Source of the DNA: Marisediminicola sp040546025
GTDB lineage: Bacteria; Actinomycetota; Actinomycetes; Actinomycetales; Microbacteriaceae
Direction: 5' to 3'
Assembly: GCF_040546025.1 (NCBI RefSeq)
Contig: NZ_JBEPNA010000024.1
Location: 1-27,195, forward strand
Length of the DNA stretch: 27,195 bases
Made by a program: the position numbers and the translations under genes. The notes below the pieces were generated by a model. The model searched no databases and had not been told where the DNA came from. It saw only the letters and a list, made by a program, of their open reading frames with translations. Below are positions 1 through 7,702 of this stretch, in pieces (positions within the stretch are counted from its first letter, which is position 1; every line of letters starts with the position of its first letter).

Positions 1-33
1 ACATCCACCGCCCACGACTCGAACCACGCCGAA

Positions 34-93
34 GCGGAGGTTTTCACATGAGGCAACGAATGGTGCTACGCGGAGGTTTCTTATGAGTCAACG
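34..93 (+). repeat. Near-duplicate Shine-Dalgarno/start segments
   Basis: Two copies of a 24-25 bp segment lie 36 bp apart (34-58 and 70-93). Each has GCGGAGGTTT followed a few bases later by ATGAG-CAACG, so each carries a strong GGAGG site 7 bases or so before an ATG (48 and 83). The first ATG opens a 12-codon frame whose TGA at 84-86 overlaps the second ATG in an ATGA arrangement. The second frame runs to 184. This is either a duplicated translation start or a pair of coupled leader peptides. The upstream context is cut off by the window edge. Confidence 0.5.
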
Positions 94-100
94 CGAGGCC

Positions 101-129
101 TTGACACACTCCTCGGGGAGAGGGATACT
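101..129 (+). promoter_or_regulatory. Probable housekeeping sigma promoter
   Basis: TTGACA at 101-106 and GATACT at 124-129 are separated by 17 bp, which is close to the vegetative sigma consensus. Transcription would start near 136 and give a leader of about 115 nt before the DUF7882 gene. The remaining bases of 136-251 show no other convincing feature. Confidence 0.55.
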
Positions 130-251
130 TCGAGCGAAAGTCAAGGCAACGTGGCCTCGATCGCGCCATTGTCGCCGGGGCTGATCGGGGCGAGAATTTC
201 GCATGATCCCGGACCCAATCCGAGGGCCCGGCAGAGTAAGGATGTACAGCA

Positions 252-569
252 ATGGCGATGTTGATCTACGGCCCGAGCAGCACCGAGATTCCCCTCGAGG
301 ACCGCGCGCTGGCACACCTCAAGGCCGTGATGCTGGCGAAGCTCCGACGCAATGAGAGCTTCGCGTTCACCTGGGAGGACGACTCCGGGGCGCGCTCGAC
401 GGTGTGGATCCATCCCGCAATCCCGCTGCAGTTCAAGCATGACAGGGGCCAGCCGCCCGGCCTCAACAAGACCTGGATCGACTTCCTGATGCAGTCCGCG
501 AACACGACGGCGGGGCTCAGGCTCGTTCCCGAGCCGCCCAACGAGGGCGCGGTTCTCGCGGGCGGATGA
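252..569 (+). CDS. DUF7882 family small protein
   Basis: This is a 105-residue soluble protein without signal peptide or membrane segments. It matches a small family common in Microbacteriaceae (DUF7882). Family features seen are the N-terminal MAMLIYG strand, the LAHLKAVMLAKLRRNESF helix, an F-W-DD-G-STVWIHP-IPL core, and a W-D-LM-SAN-GL-LVPEP C-terminal part. The function is not established; members are sometimes mislabelled as DNA-ligase associated, for which this sequence gives no support. ATG at 252 is preceded by AAGGA at 238-242, and a second ATG at 258 is an alternative. It stands alone behind a good promoter at 101-129. Confidence 0.85.
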   Translation: MAMLIYGPSSTEIPLEDRALAHLKAVMLAKLRRNESFAFTWEDDSGARSTVWIHPAIPLQFKHDRGQPPGLNKTWIDFLMQSANTTAGLRLVPEPPNEGAVLAGG

Positions 570-692
570 GGCGCGCCTGAGCGACCGATGAGCCACGTGC
601 CCGCGGTAGTTGCTTGGCGCCCCGGCGAAAGCGCGGTAGACCGGCAGGGCCGCGTCGGCCGTGGTCGGGTGGCCTGGAAGTAGGGTGTGATC

Positions 693-1340
693 ATGACCGA
701 GATCGTGCCGATCCCCTCCCCCGGGGTCGCGCTCGAGTACGGCGAGCCGGGCAACCCCATCGTCGTCCTCATTCACGACTGGTTCGGTCGGCTTCCGAGC
801 CTCGAGTTCTACGCCGAGGCGCTCGTCCGTCACGGGTTCCGGGTGGTCGTCCCCGACCTCTACAACGGGTTCGCGACCACCGACGAGGCGACAGCGCGAC
901 GGCTGCTCGACGAGCTCGACGTCGGCTTCGCCCTCTCCCTCGTCGACGACGCCATCGAGGAGGGCCGCGCCCAGGGCTCCGACCGCGTCGGCGTCGTCGG
1001 GTTCGCCATGGGCGGCTGGATCGCGCTGCTGCACGCCCAGGCCGGGTCGGCGGATGCCGTGGTCGCCTACTACGCGAGCCTCGAGGGCAAAGACCACGGC
1101 GTGATCCCCTGCCCGGTCCAGCTGCACCTTGCGGCCGACGACGACTGGGCCGAGGGCCAGGATCCGGACTCCTTCGTCGATCGACTCAAGGAGCACGGCA
1201 CCCCGGTCACCCGCTACACCTACCCCGGAACGCGGCACGGCTTCGCGAACGCGACGATCCACGGGACGCTCGACGCCCAGTCCGCCGCCCTCGCCTACGC
1301 GAGAACGGCCAGATTCCTCGAACTTCACCTGCTGGAGTAG
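693..1340 (+). CDS. Dienelactone hydrolase family protein lacking the nucleophile
   Basis: This is a 215-residue alpha/beta-hydrolase of the dienelactone hydrolase family, whose members usually cleave lactones or esters with a Cys-Asp-His triad. The fold is readable: an early VVLIHDWFG segment, VVVPDLYNG, and a nucleophile elbow VGFAMGG. The family elbow is normally G-F-C-x-G-G, but residue 105 here is Ala (gcc at 1005-1007). Candidate acid residues (Asp149-151) and His182 in RHGF remain at the usual spacing. It may therefore be non-hydrolytic or use other chemistry. ATG at 693 is preferred over GTG at 687 because GGAAG lies upstream at suitable spacing. It is probably transcribed separately from the genes on either side. 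Confidence 0.85.
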   Translation: MTEIVPIPSPGVALEYGEPGNPIVVLIHDWFGRLPSLEFYAEALVRHGFRVVVPDLYNGFATTDEATARRLLDELDVGFALSLVDDAIEEGRAQGSDRVGVVGFAMGGWIALLHAQAGSADAVVAYYASLEGKDHGVIPCPVQLHLAADDDWAEGQDPDSFVDRLKEHGTPVTRYTYPGTRHGFANATIHGTLDAQSAALAYARTARFLELHLLE

Positions 1341-1390
1341 CTGCCAGATGCGGCGCTGAACTTCGACTCGAAACCGGTCTTTCGGTAATG

Positions 1391-1405
1391 CGACCAATCT
1401 GGTCG
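1391..1405. promoter_or_regulatory. Palindromic candidate operator
   Basis: CGACCA-ATC-TGGTCG is a perfect 6-bp inverted repeat around a 3-bp centre, 65 bp upstream of the DUF4383 gene start. The size and GACCA/TGGTC arms resemble TetR-type operators. No regulator gene is adjacent. Confidence 0.35.
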
Positions 1406-1469
1406 GAACCGGGGTACGAATGACTGGTACACCCGACATCCGCCGGGCTCGTGTTTAGGAGGCACAATC

Positions 1470-1877
1470 ATGACCAAGTCACCCAATCGTCTGCTCGCCA
1501 CCGTCTTCGGTGTCGTCTACCTGCTCGTCGGCCTGCTGGGATTCACCGTCACGGGAGGCGTCAGCTTCTTCGCCACCTCCGGCGGACTGCTGCTCGGCCT
1601 GTTCGAGGTCAACGTCTTCCACAACGTGGCCCACCTGCTCATCGGTGCCGCGCTGCTCATCGCCGGCGTGTCGAATGTGGCCGCAGCGCGCGGCGTCAAC
1701 ATCGCCATCGGTGCCGCCTACCTGCTGCTCGGCGTCGCGGGCCTCTTCCTGATCGGCACGGCGCTCAACATCCTCGCCATCAACGCGGCGGACAACGTGC
1801 TGCACTTCGCAAGCGCCGCCGTACTGCTCGCCGTCGGCCTGGGCGCCGACAAGAAGGTGCGCTCCGCGACCGCGTAG
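1470..1877 (+). CDS. DUF4383 domain membrane protein
   Basis: This is a 135-residue integral membrane protein with four predicted helices, at about residues 8-28, 32-52, 55-75 and 80-105, followed by a last hydrophobic stretch. The family marks are the FEVNVFHNVAHLLIGAALL segment between helices 1 and 2, and the later NAADNVLHFASAAVLL repeat of that pattern. This gives the internal two-fold look typical of DUF4383 proteins, and the conserved His residues (HN-H, LH) are present. The function is unknown. TAGGAGG at 1456-1462 gives a strong ribosome-binding site 7 bp before ATG 1470. A 12-bp hairpin follows the stop codon. Confidence 0.85.
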   Translation: MTKSPNRLLATVFGVVYLLVGLLGFTVTGGVSFFATSGGLLLGLFEVNVFHNVAHLLIGAALLIAGVSNVAAARGVNIAIGAAYLLLGVAGLFLIGTALNILAINAADNVLHFASAAVLLAVGLGADKKVRSATA

Positions 1878-1894
1878 CTCCGCCCGGTGGAGCA

Positions 1895-1922
1895 GGACGG
1901 CGCCGCACCCGCGGCGCCGTCC
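1895..1922 (+). terminator. Strong GC hairpin terminator
   Basis: A perfect 12-bp stem (1895-1906 with 1911-1922) around the loop ACCC begins 17 nt after the DUF4383 stop. There is no T tract, as is usual for actinobacterial terminators. It lies just before the next gene and could also act as an attenuator. Confidence 0.65.
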
Positions 1923-1968
1923 GATGACAAGCACGGCGTACGCGCCGCTAGAGAAGAGGAGAGCGACC

Positions 1969-2559
1969 GTGTCGCAGATCGTTCGCACCTGGCTGGGATT
2001 CGCCGCCATCGGTGCCGGGTTGGTTCACCTGGCCCTGGTCATCAGCTCTCCTCTTCCGATCGCGGCCGTCGCGCTCCTGCTCGGCGTGGCCGAGGTCACG
2101 TGGGGTGTCGTCACCTTCGCGCGGGATTCCGTGCCCGTGCCGCGGGTGGCCAGCGCTGTGGCGATCGTCCCGCTTCTGGCATGGAGCCTCATGGTCGTCA
2201 TCGCCACGCTGTTCGACGCTGCCTGGCTCGGGGCGTCGCTGCCGCTGCTGCCGATGGCGATCGCGTCGATCTTCGAACTCTTCGTCGCCGCGGTTCTCGC
2301 CACCCACCTGCGCCGGGTGCAGAACGCCGGCGGGACCGACCGGTCCTCGGCCGCGCCGAACGCCGGCCGCTACCTGGTCGGCCTCATGGCCGGTGCCCTG
2401 CTCGTCGGCGCGCTCACCACTCCCGCGCTGGCTGCCAGCGAAGCCGGCCGCTATGCGCAGCCGCACGGCACCCACGACGCCGACTTCGTGCCCGCCGAGA
2501 ATTCCGGCGAAAGCGGCACGCTCACCGGCATCCGGCTCCCGGAGCACGGCGGACACTAG
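1969..2559 (+). CDS. Small membrane protein, unknown function
   Basis: This protein of 196 residues has four to five hydrophobic helices, at about residues 7-27, 29-50, 63-83, 88-112 and 140-160. It then has a polar C-terminal tail containing several His residues (QPHGTHD, EHGGH). The last hydrophobic segment ends in TPALAAS, which resembles a signal-peptidase site, so the tail may lie outside the cell. I do not recognise the family. The GTG start at 1969 is chosen because GAAGAGGAGAG lies 6 bp upstream; an in-frame ATG at 1924 has no ribosome-binding site and overlaps the hairpin region. It is convergent with the helicase gene downstream. Confidence 0.7.
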   Translation: MSQIVRTWLGFAAIGAGLVHLALVISSPLPIAAVALLLGVAEVTWGVVTFARDSVPVPRVASAVAIVPLLAWSLMVVIATLFDAAWLGASLPLLPMAIASIFELFVAAVLATHLRRVQNAGGTDRSSAAPNAGRYLVGLMAGALLVGALTTPALAASEAGRYAQPHGTHDADFVPAENSGESGTLTGIRLPEHGGH

Positions 2560-2576
2560 CCGCGTTCGTCGGCGAG

Positions 2577-2628
2577 CCGTCTCGGGCAGTCGTCCCAGGC
2601 AGCCGTCTTCGGCAGCAGTCTCAGGCCC
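2577..2628. repeat. Four 13-bp tandem repeat units
   Basis: Units at 2577, 2590, 2603 and 2616 follow the pattern CCGTCTCAGGCAG with two or three differences each. They fill the gap between convergent genes and run over the last codons of the helicase gene. Confidence 0.5.
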
Positions 2629-3913
2629 GGATGGCGGGAATCGCCTGGGCCTTCTCCATAAAGCGGCGCACGTCCTGGTCGACGATGATGTCGGACGGCC
2701 TCAGCGGCCTGGTCAGGAACAGGCCCTCGAGGGCCGTGATGCGACTGAGCGCGACGTAGGTCTGGCCGGGGGCGAAGGATCGCTGGCCGAGGTCGACGAT
2801 CGCGCGGTCGTAGGTCTTGCCCTGCGACTTGTGGATCGTCACCGCCCAGGCCAAGCGCAGCGGAAACTGCTGGAACTCGGCGACGATGTCGCGCTTGAGC
2901 TCCTTCGTCGCCGCGGAGTAGGAGTACTTGAACTTCTCCCAGATCGCCGGCTGCACCTGGTGCTCCTCGCCGTCGACCTCGACGAACACGGTCGACGAGA
3001 TGGCGGTGACAGTTCCCACCGAACCGTTCACCCAGCGCTGGTCCGCGTCGTTCCGGAGGAACATCACACGCGCGCCCACCTTGAGCTGCAGCGCGTCGTC
3101 AGCGGGGAATGCGCGGCCGCCGAATTCCCCGGTGATCTCTGCCTTTGCGGTCAGCACACGCCCGGGCAGTCCGGCAAGCGCCTTCGCGTTGATCGCGTTG
3201 ACCGTGTCGTTGCGGGTTGCGAGCGTGATGGCCCCGGATGCCGGCGCCGGCCGCGCTCCCGTCTCGTTGAGACGCCCCGCGATCTCCGCCGTCACCGAGC
3301 CGTGGCGCACCGCGTTGAGCATCGCCTTGAACTCTTCCTCGTGCTGGCGATGAATGGTGTTGAGCTCGAAGATACGCAGGTCGGCCTCGTCCCACACCTT
3401 CGCGTCGAAGAACCACATCGAGCGGTACTGGTCGGCGAAGTAGGCGCGTTCGTCGGCATCCCCCGGCACCGGCGCGAGCTGGTACGGGTCGCCGAACAGC
3501 ACGACCTGCACTCCCCCGAACGCCTCGAGGGGTCGCTGGCGCGCCTGCCGCAGCGACCGGTCGATGGCGTCGAGCAGGTCGGCGTTGACCATCGACACCT
3601 CGTCGATCACGAGGGTCTCGATCGTGTTGAGCAGCTTGCGCACGTCGGCGTTCTGCTCGATCGTGCGGTCGGCGATCACACCGATGGGCAAGCGGAAGAG
3701 CGAGTGGATGGTCTGCCCGCCGACGTTGAGCGCCGCGACGCCCGTCGGTGCACAGATGACAATCTGCTTCGAGGTGTTCCACGACAGGTGGTTCAGCAGC
3801 GTCGACTTGCCGGTGCCGGCACGCCCGGTCACGAAGATGTGTTCGCGGGTGGTCTCGATCGCGTCGAACAGGGCCTGCTGTTCGGCGGAGAGGGTAATCG
3901 GGGAGCTGCTCAC
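2621..3913 (-). CDS. PIF1-like superfamily 1 helicase (AAA ATPase)
   Basis: This 430-residue protein has the motifs of PIF1/RecD-like 5'-3' DNA helicases. The Walker A motif is GRAGTGKST with Lys36, followed by CAPTGVAALNVGGQTIHSLF (motif Ia). Walker B is VIDEVSMV near residue 100, then LFGDPYQLAPV (motif III), an SH3-like insert region, and TIHKSQGKTYDRAIVDLG with YVALSRITALEGL (motifs V and VI). It has no nuclease or zinc-ribbon extension, so it is a stand-alone core helicase, probably acting in DNA repair or replication-fork processing. GTG at 3913 is preceded by GAGGA on the coding strand. It is divergent from the 4025 gene and appears monocistronic. Confidence 0.9.
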   Translation of the reverse strand: MSSSPITLSAEQQALFDAIETTREHIFVTGRAGTGKSTLLNHLSWNTSKQIVICAPTGVAALNVGGQTIHSLFRLPIGVIADRTIEQNADVRKLLNTIETLVIDEVSMVNADLLDAIDRSLRQARQRPLEAFGGVQVVLFGDPYQLAPVPGDADERAYFADQYRSMWFFDAKVWDEADLRIFELNTIHRQHEEEFKAMLNAVRHGSVTAEIAGRLNETGARPAPASGAITLATRNDTVNAINAKALAGLPGRVLTAKAEITGEFGGRAFPADDALQLKVGARVMFLRNDADQRWVNGSVGTVTAISSTVFVEVDGEEHQVQPAIWEKFKYSYSAATKELKRDIVAEFQQFPLRLAWAVTIHKSQGKTYDRAIVDLGQRSFAPGQTYVALSRITALEGLFLTRPLRPSDIIVDQDVRRFMEKAQAIPAIRA

Positions 3914-4024
3914 GCGCGGTCCTCGTCAGTGTTGCCGATCATTGTTCCCAGACTACCGGGCCGGAACGGGCCACACGGTGGAGCGGCGACGATCCGGGGG
4001 AAGCTCCCCGTTTAGGATTGCCCA

Positions 4025-5038
4025 ATGGTGATCGGGGGTGGGGTCGAGCGTGGGCCCGTCCCGATCCGTCGATGGGCGATCCGCTGGGGCGGCGTCGTGA
4101 CCCTGCTCGTGCTCGCCTTCGCCGCCACCGTCGTCGGCCTCAACGCGACGCTGTACAGCGCGGAGGGCTTCGTGCGCTCCTACCTGACGGCCCTCGCCCG
4201 GCACGACGTCGACGGGGCACTGCAAATGCCCGGCGTGACACCCGCGGGTTCCGCCTCGCGCGAGCTCCTGACGGCGGACGCCCTCGGCGAGCTCACCGAG
4301 ATCGAGCACGTTACGAGCACCCCCGGCGCCGACGGCACCGTGACGCTCGAGTTCTCCTTCGAACTCGACGGAACGGCGGGCCGCACCTCGTTTACCGTCG
4401 AACCGGCATCCGCCCGCCTCTGGTTCTTCGACGCCTGGTCCTTCGAGGCGAGCCCAACGGGCATCCTCGAGGTCGTCCCGCAGAACGACTCCGAGTTCGA
4501 CGCCAACGGTGTCACCCTCGAGGCGACCAACGGGGCGGCCGCCGCGAGCGCCTACCACGTGCTCACCCCGGGCGTCTTCGCGCTCGGCCACGACTCCGAG
4601 CTGCTCACCGCAGATGCGGAGCGGCTCATCGTGCTCGATGCGGGATCCACGGCCCAGGCGACCGTGAGAGCGCGCGCCAACGAGGAGTTCATCGACCTCG
4701 TCCAGGGCGAGCTCGATGCGCTGCTCGACGACTGCGCGACACAGTCGGTTCTTCAGCCGACCGGATGCCCGTTCGGCGAGAGAATCGCGAACCGGGTCGA
4801 GGGGGCCCCCGAGTGGACGATCGCGAGCTACCCGGTCGTGACGATCCTGCCGGGAGACACCCCCGGCACCTGGCGGGTGCCGGAGACGCCTGGCACCGCC
4901 CACCTCGTCGTTGGCGTGCAGTCGCTCTTCGACGGCACCCGGTCAACTCTCGACGAGGACGTGCCGTTCACGATCGGCTACCTGATGACGTTCCCGGGCG
5001 ACGGCCGCGTCGTGATCGACGCCGTTATCGGCGGCTGA
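4025..5038 (+). CDS. Membrane-anchored extracytoplasmic protein, unknown
   Basis: The protein has 337 residues. It has a short basic N-terminus, one hydrophobic anchor at about residues 19-42, and a long polar beta-rich part rich in Glu, Asp, Thr and Gly, presumably outside the cell. The start of the soluble part (SAEGFVRSYLTALARHDVDGAL) resembles the helix found in many actinobacterial secreted proteins with an NTF2-like fold, but I cannot assign a family. No Shine-Dalgarno site precedes ATG 4025. TAGGAT at 4013-4018 places a transcription start at about the ATG, so the mRNA is probably leaderless. Its last codons overlap, on the opposite strand, a remnant of a CopD/CtaG gene end (5025-5091). 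Confidence 0.75.
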   Translation: MVIGGGVERGPVPIRRWAIRWGGVVTLLVLAFAATVVGLNATLYSAEGFVRSYLTALARHDVDGALQMPGVTPAGSASRELLTADALGELTEIEHVTSTPGADGTVTLEFSFELDGTAGRTSFTVEPASARLWFFDAWSFEASPTGILEVVPQNDSEFDANGVTLEATNGAAAASAYHVLTPGVFALGHDSELLTADAERLIVLDAGSTAQATVRARANEEFIDLVQGELDALLDDCATQSVLQPTGCPFGERIANRVEGAPEWTIASYPVVTILPGDTPGTWRVPETPGTAHLVVGVQSLFDGTRSTLDEDVPFTIGYLMTFPGDGRVVIDAVIGG

Positions 5039-5091
5039 GTTTCTCGAGCATCAGGTTGTAGTCGGTGAGGTCGGCGTCGCCGTCGCGCTCC
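5025..5091 (-). pseudogene. 3'-end remnant of a CopD/CtaG gene (left repeat copy)
   Basis: Read on the minus strand, this segment encodes ERDGDADLTDYNLMLEKLSRR and a TAA stop. The intact gene at 12131-14098 ends in ERDGDADLTDYNVMLENLQRRS. Bases 5041-5091 match 12150-12200 at 50 of 51 positions, with the single difference at 5054/12163. Similarity stops abruptly at 5092, where the polyol island begins. The last six codons differ from the intact gene, so this tail comes from a different allele. See the island finding. Confidence 0.85.
5041..5091. repeat. Left 51-bp direct repeat, candidate attL core
   Basis: This is identical to 12150-12200 except for one base. It bounds the polyol island on the left, directly against the last codon of the zinc dehydrogenase gene. 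Confidence 0.8.
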
Positions 5092-5092
5092 A

Positions 5093-6139
5093 TTACCGCC
5101 CCGGGTAGACGATCGCCTTCATCTGGCCAGGCCGCTTCCCCGCGTTGAGTGCATCCTCCGCCTGGGCAAGTGGGAACCTGCCCGAGATGAGTGCGTCGAG
5201 ATCGACCTTCCCGCCCGCAACCAGCTCTATGGCGAGGGGCCAGGTGTTCGCGTAGCGGAACACCCCGCTAAGCCAAATCTCCCTGTTCTGCAGGTACGAC
5301 ACCGGCAGCATAATGTCGTCGTTGCCGAGGCCGACGAGGATAGCCCGCCCAGCGGGCCGCACCGCCTTGATTCCCGAGTGCACCGCCTGCTCGACGCCCG
5401 ATGCATCGATGAACGCGTCAACCTCGAGGCCTTCGACCTGGTCGACCCGCGGATCGAGGGCGTGACTCGCCCCATGCTCCAGCGCAAACGCTCGGCGCTC
5501 GTCGGAGACATCCGTGATGTAGACCTCCCCCGCCCCGAACGCGCGGGCAGTCTGCGCGGCAATCACGCCAATCGGGCCGGCGCCGGCGATGAGCACCCGG
5601 CTGCCGGGACCGATGCCAGCGCGCTGGCAGGCCCAGATCCCGACCGAGAGTGGCTCCATCAGCGCGGCCGCCTCGTCGCTTACGCTGTCGGGGATGGGGT
5701 GGGCGAAGTCGGACTGGATGGCGACGAATTCCGCGAAGGCTCCGTTGATCGGCGGAGTCGCGAAGAACTCCATGTCCGGACAGAGGTTGTACCGCCCGGC
5801 CTTGCACTGCGCGCAGGTGCGGCACGGTCGCTGCGGTTCAACTGCCACCCTCTCGCCAACGCGGCCAGGGTCGACCGCAGTCCCGACAGCGGCGACTGTC
5901 CCGGATAGTTCGTGCCCGAGGATGAGCGGGTGCTCGACGACGTATGGTCCGACTCGTCCATGCTCGTAGTAGTGCACGTCGCTGCCGCACACCCCGACAG
6001 CGGCGACGCGGACGAGTACCTGGTCCGGGTCGAGCGTCGGGACCTCGGCCGATTCCAGCGACATCCGCCCCTGCTCGAGGAGGTAGGAGACCGCCATTCT
6101 GGTCGTCGTGGTGGTCGGTGTCGTCAGTTGGGTAGTCAA
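5093..6139 (-). CDS. Zinc-dependent polyol dehydrogenase (sorbitol/xylitol type)
   Basis: This is a 348-residue medium-chain alcohol dehydrogenase that oxidises a polyol to a ketose with NAD(P). The GroES-like N-terminal domain carries the catalytic zinc ligands Cys51 (GVCGSDVHYYEHG) and His76-Glu77 (GHELSG). The structural zinc loop has Cys106, 109, 112 and 120. The Rossmann domain shows GAGPIGVIAAQ. GSDVHYYEHG and the glutamate in LMEPLSVG are typical of sorbitol, xylitol and iditol dehydrogenases. The start is a TTG at 6139 with AAAGG upstream; a later ATG at 6097 would drop a Thr-rich leader. It is the last gene of the polyol operon, and its TAA overlaps the ATG of the remnant peptide. 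The substrate is inferred only from context. Confidence 0.9.
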   Translation of the reverse strand: MTTQLTTPTTTTTRMAVSYLLEQGRMSLESAEVPTLDPDQVLVRVAAVGVCGSDVHYYEHGRVGPYVVEHPLILGHELSGTVAAVGTAVDPGRVGERVAVEPQRPCRTCAQCKAGRYNLCPDMEFFATPPINGAFAEFVAIQSDFAHPIPDSVSDEAAALMEPLSVGIWACQRAGIGPGSRVLIAGAGPIGVIAAQTARAFGAGEVYITDVSDERRAFALEHGASHALDPRVDQVEGLEVDAFIDASGVEQAVHSGIKAVRPAGRAILVGLGNDDIMLPVSYLQNREIWLSGVFRYANTWPLAIELVAGGKVDLDALISGRFPLAQAEDALNAGKRPGQMKAIVYPGR

Positions 6140-6178
6140 AGGGGTGCCTTTCGTCGGGGCCGGGCGGATGCGGCAGGG

Positions 6179-7702
6179 TCAGGAGAAGGTTCGGACGGTG
6201 GCGAGGGCGCCGTGCTCGACCAACGACCTCAACGCGGAGCGGTAGGCGGCAGAGAAGCGCTCGCTCGTCGCGAGATCGCCGAATAGGCGCGTGTTCTCGA
6301 TGAAGGCCAGAGGGTTCTCCCGCTGGGTCCTCGCGATCGCGATCAGTTCGTCCCTCAGCGAGTCGACCACCTCGATCGGCTCCCCCTGCTCGTCAACGGC
6401 CTCGGCGTACCGCGCCCAGCTGGCGACGATCGCGGCGGAGCAGTCGATTTCGCCACCCGATTTGAGCTGCGCTCGGATCACCGGCACCAGCCACTTGGGG
6501 ATGCGATCGGACGACTCTGCGCAGAGCCGCGCGAGCGTGTCGCGCACCTCGGGGTTCGAGAATCGTTCGATCAGGGTGTGCTTGTAGCGGTCGAGGTCGA
6601 TACCCGGCACGGGGCGCAGGGTCGGTGTCGCCTCGCGGTCCATGTATCGCGCAAGGAACGCGGCGATCGCGGGATCGGATGTCGCCTCATGCGCATAGCG
6701 GTAGCCGCCGAGGAAACCGAAGTAGCACAGGGCCTGATGGCTCGCGTTGAGCAGCCGCAGCTTCATTAGCTCATACGGCTCGACATCCACGACGAACTGC
6801 GCGTCGACCTCGTCGAAGGCCGGGCGCCCCATCCCGAAGTCATCCTCGATGACCCACTGGAAGAATGGTTCGCACACCACGGGCCACGCATCGCGCACGC
6901 CGGTCAGCACGGCGGCCTCCTCGATATCGGTTGTCGAGGTGACGGGGGTGATCCGGTCGACCATGGAGTTCGGGAATTTCACGTTCTGCGCGATCCAGGC
7001 ACCGAGCTCGGGGTCCTTGAGTCTCGCGAAGGCCGTGAACATCTCTCGAGCCATGTGTCCGTTGCCTTGGATGTTGTCACAGGAGAGCACAGTGAACGGC
7101 GCGATCCCCCGCTCGCGGCGTCGTCGCAGCGCCTCGGTGACGAAGCCGAACACGGTCGTCGGAACGGCCCCGGGTACCAGGTCGCCGACGACGACGGGCG
7201 TCGCCGCGTCGAACTCTCCGGTTACCCTGTCGAAGTTGTAGCCGCCCTCCGTGATCGTGAGCGACACGATCTCGATGCCGGGGCCGGCCATTTTCTCGAT
7301 GACCGCCTCCTGGTCCTCCGGCGCGAACAGGTACTCGAGAATGCTGCCGATGACTGTGACCTCGCGCCTCCCGTCGGGGTGCTTGACGATCAGCGAGTAG
7401 AGGCAGTCCTGCTCCTCGAAGATCTCCTTCATGCGCCGGTCCCCCTCCAGCAGGCCGACTCCGCAGATGCCCCATTTCTTCGCGCCGCCCGCGTTCATGA
7501 GCCGGTCGATCGACATCGCCATGTGGGCGCGGTGGAACCCACCGACCCCCACGTGCACGATCCCCGCCGTGATGCCCACACGATCGTAGATGGGCCGGCC
7601 AATCCCGGAGGGAAGCGTCGCGAGGGCCCCGTTGCTCAGGCCCCGCTCCGCCTCCCGTTCGTCAGGGAGTTTCCTTGCCGTGCTGTTCGATTCGTCGCTC
7701 AT
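6179..7702 (-). CDS. Mannitol dehydrogenase family protein
   Basis: This is a 507-residue polyol-specific long-chain dehydrogenase, a metal-free family that oxidises mannitol, arabitol, sorbitol or hexuronates with NAD. The N-terminal Rossmann domain has the family motif VHVGVGGFHRAHMA, and the C-terminal catalytic domain has the KxxxxNxxH signature at Lys314, Asn319 and His322. The length is usual for the family. ATG at 7702 overlaps the stop codon of the upstream permease gene as ATGA, so the two are translationally coupled; a longer upstream frame would run far into the permease gene. With the transporter genes this points to mannitol or a related hexitol or pentitol as substrate. Confidence 0.92.
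   Translation of the reverse strand: MSDESNSTARKLPDEREAERGLSNGALATLPSGIGRPIYDRVGITAGIVHVGVGGFHRAHMAMSIDRLMNAGGAKKWGICGVGLLEGDRRMKEIFEEQDCLYSLIVKHPDGRREVTVIGSILEYLFAPEDQEAVIEKMAGPGIEIVSLTITEGGYNFDRVTGEFDAATPVVVGDLVPGAVPTTVFGFVTEALRRRRERGIAPFTVLSCDNIQGNGHMAREMFTAFARLKDPELGAWIAQNVKFPNSMVDRITPVTSTTDIEEAAVLTGVRDAWPVVCEPFFQWVIEDDFGMGRPAFDEVDAQFVVDVEPYELMKLRLLNASHQALCYFGFLGGYRYAHEATSDPAIAAFLARYMDREATPTLRPVPGIDLDRYKHTLIERFSNPEVRDTLARLCAESSDRIPKWLVPVIRAQLKSGGEIDCSAAIVASWARYAEAVDEQGEPIEVVDSLRDELIAIARTQRENPLAFIENTRLFGDLATSERFSAAYRSALRSLVEHGALATVRTFS

Noticed and set aside
11..25. T-arm-like GGTTCGAGTC on the minus strand near the window start
   Set aside because: No acceptor, D-arm or anticodon stem can be formed around it; no tRNA is supported.
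141..1439. Long open frame on the minus strand opposite the DUF7882 and hydrolase genes
   Set aside because: Low-complexity Arg/Gly/Val-rich translation with no family features; it mirrors the codon positions of the real genes.
2012..4015. 667-codon plus-strand frame across the membrane protein and helicase genes
   Set aside because: It is antisense to a clear PIF1-like helicase and out of frame with the 1969 gene; composition is typical of a GC-driven shadow.
6095..6139. Thr-rich N-terminus of the zinc dehydrogenase as a functional repeat
   Set aside because: It is a short low-complexity leader produced by choosing the TTG start; the family domain begins after Met15 and the leader may not be translated.
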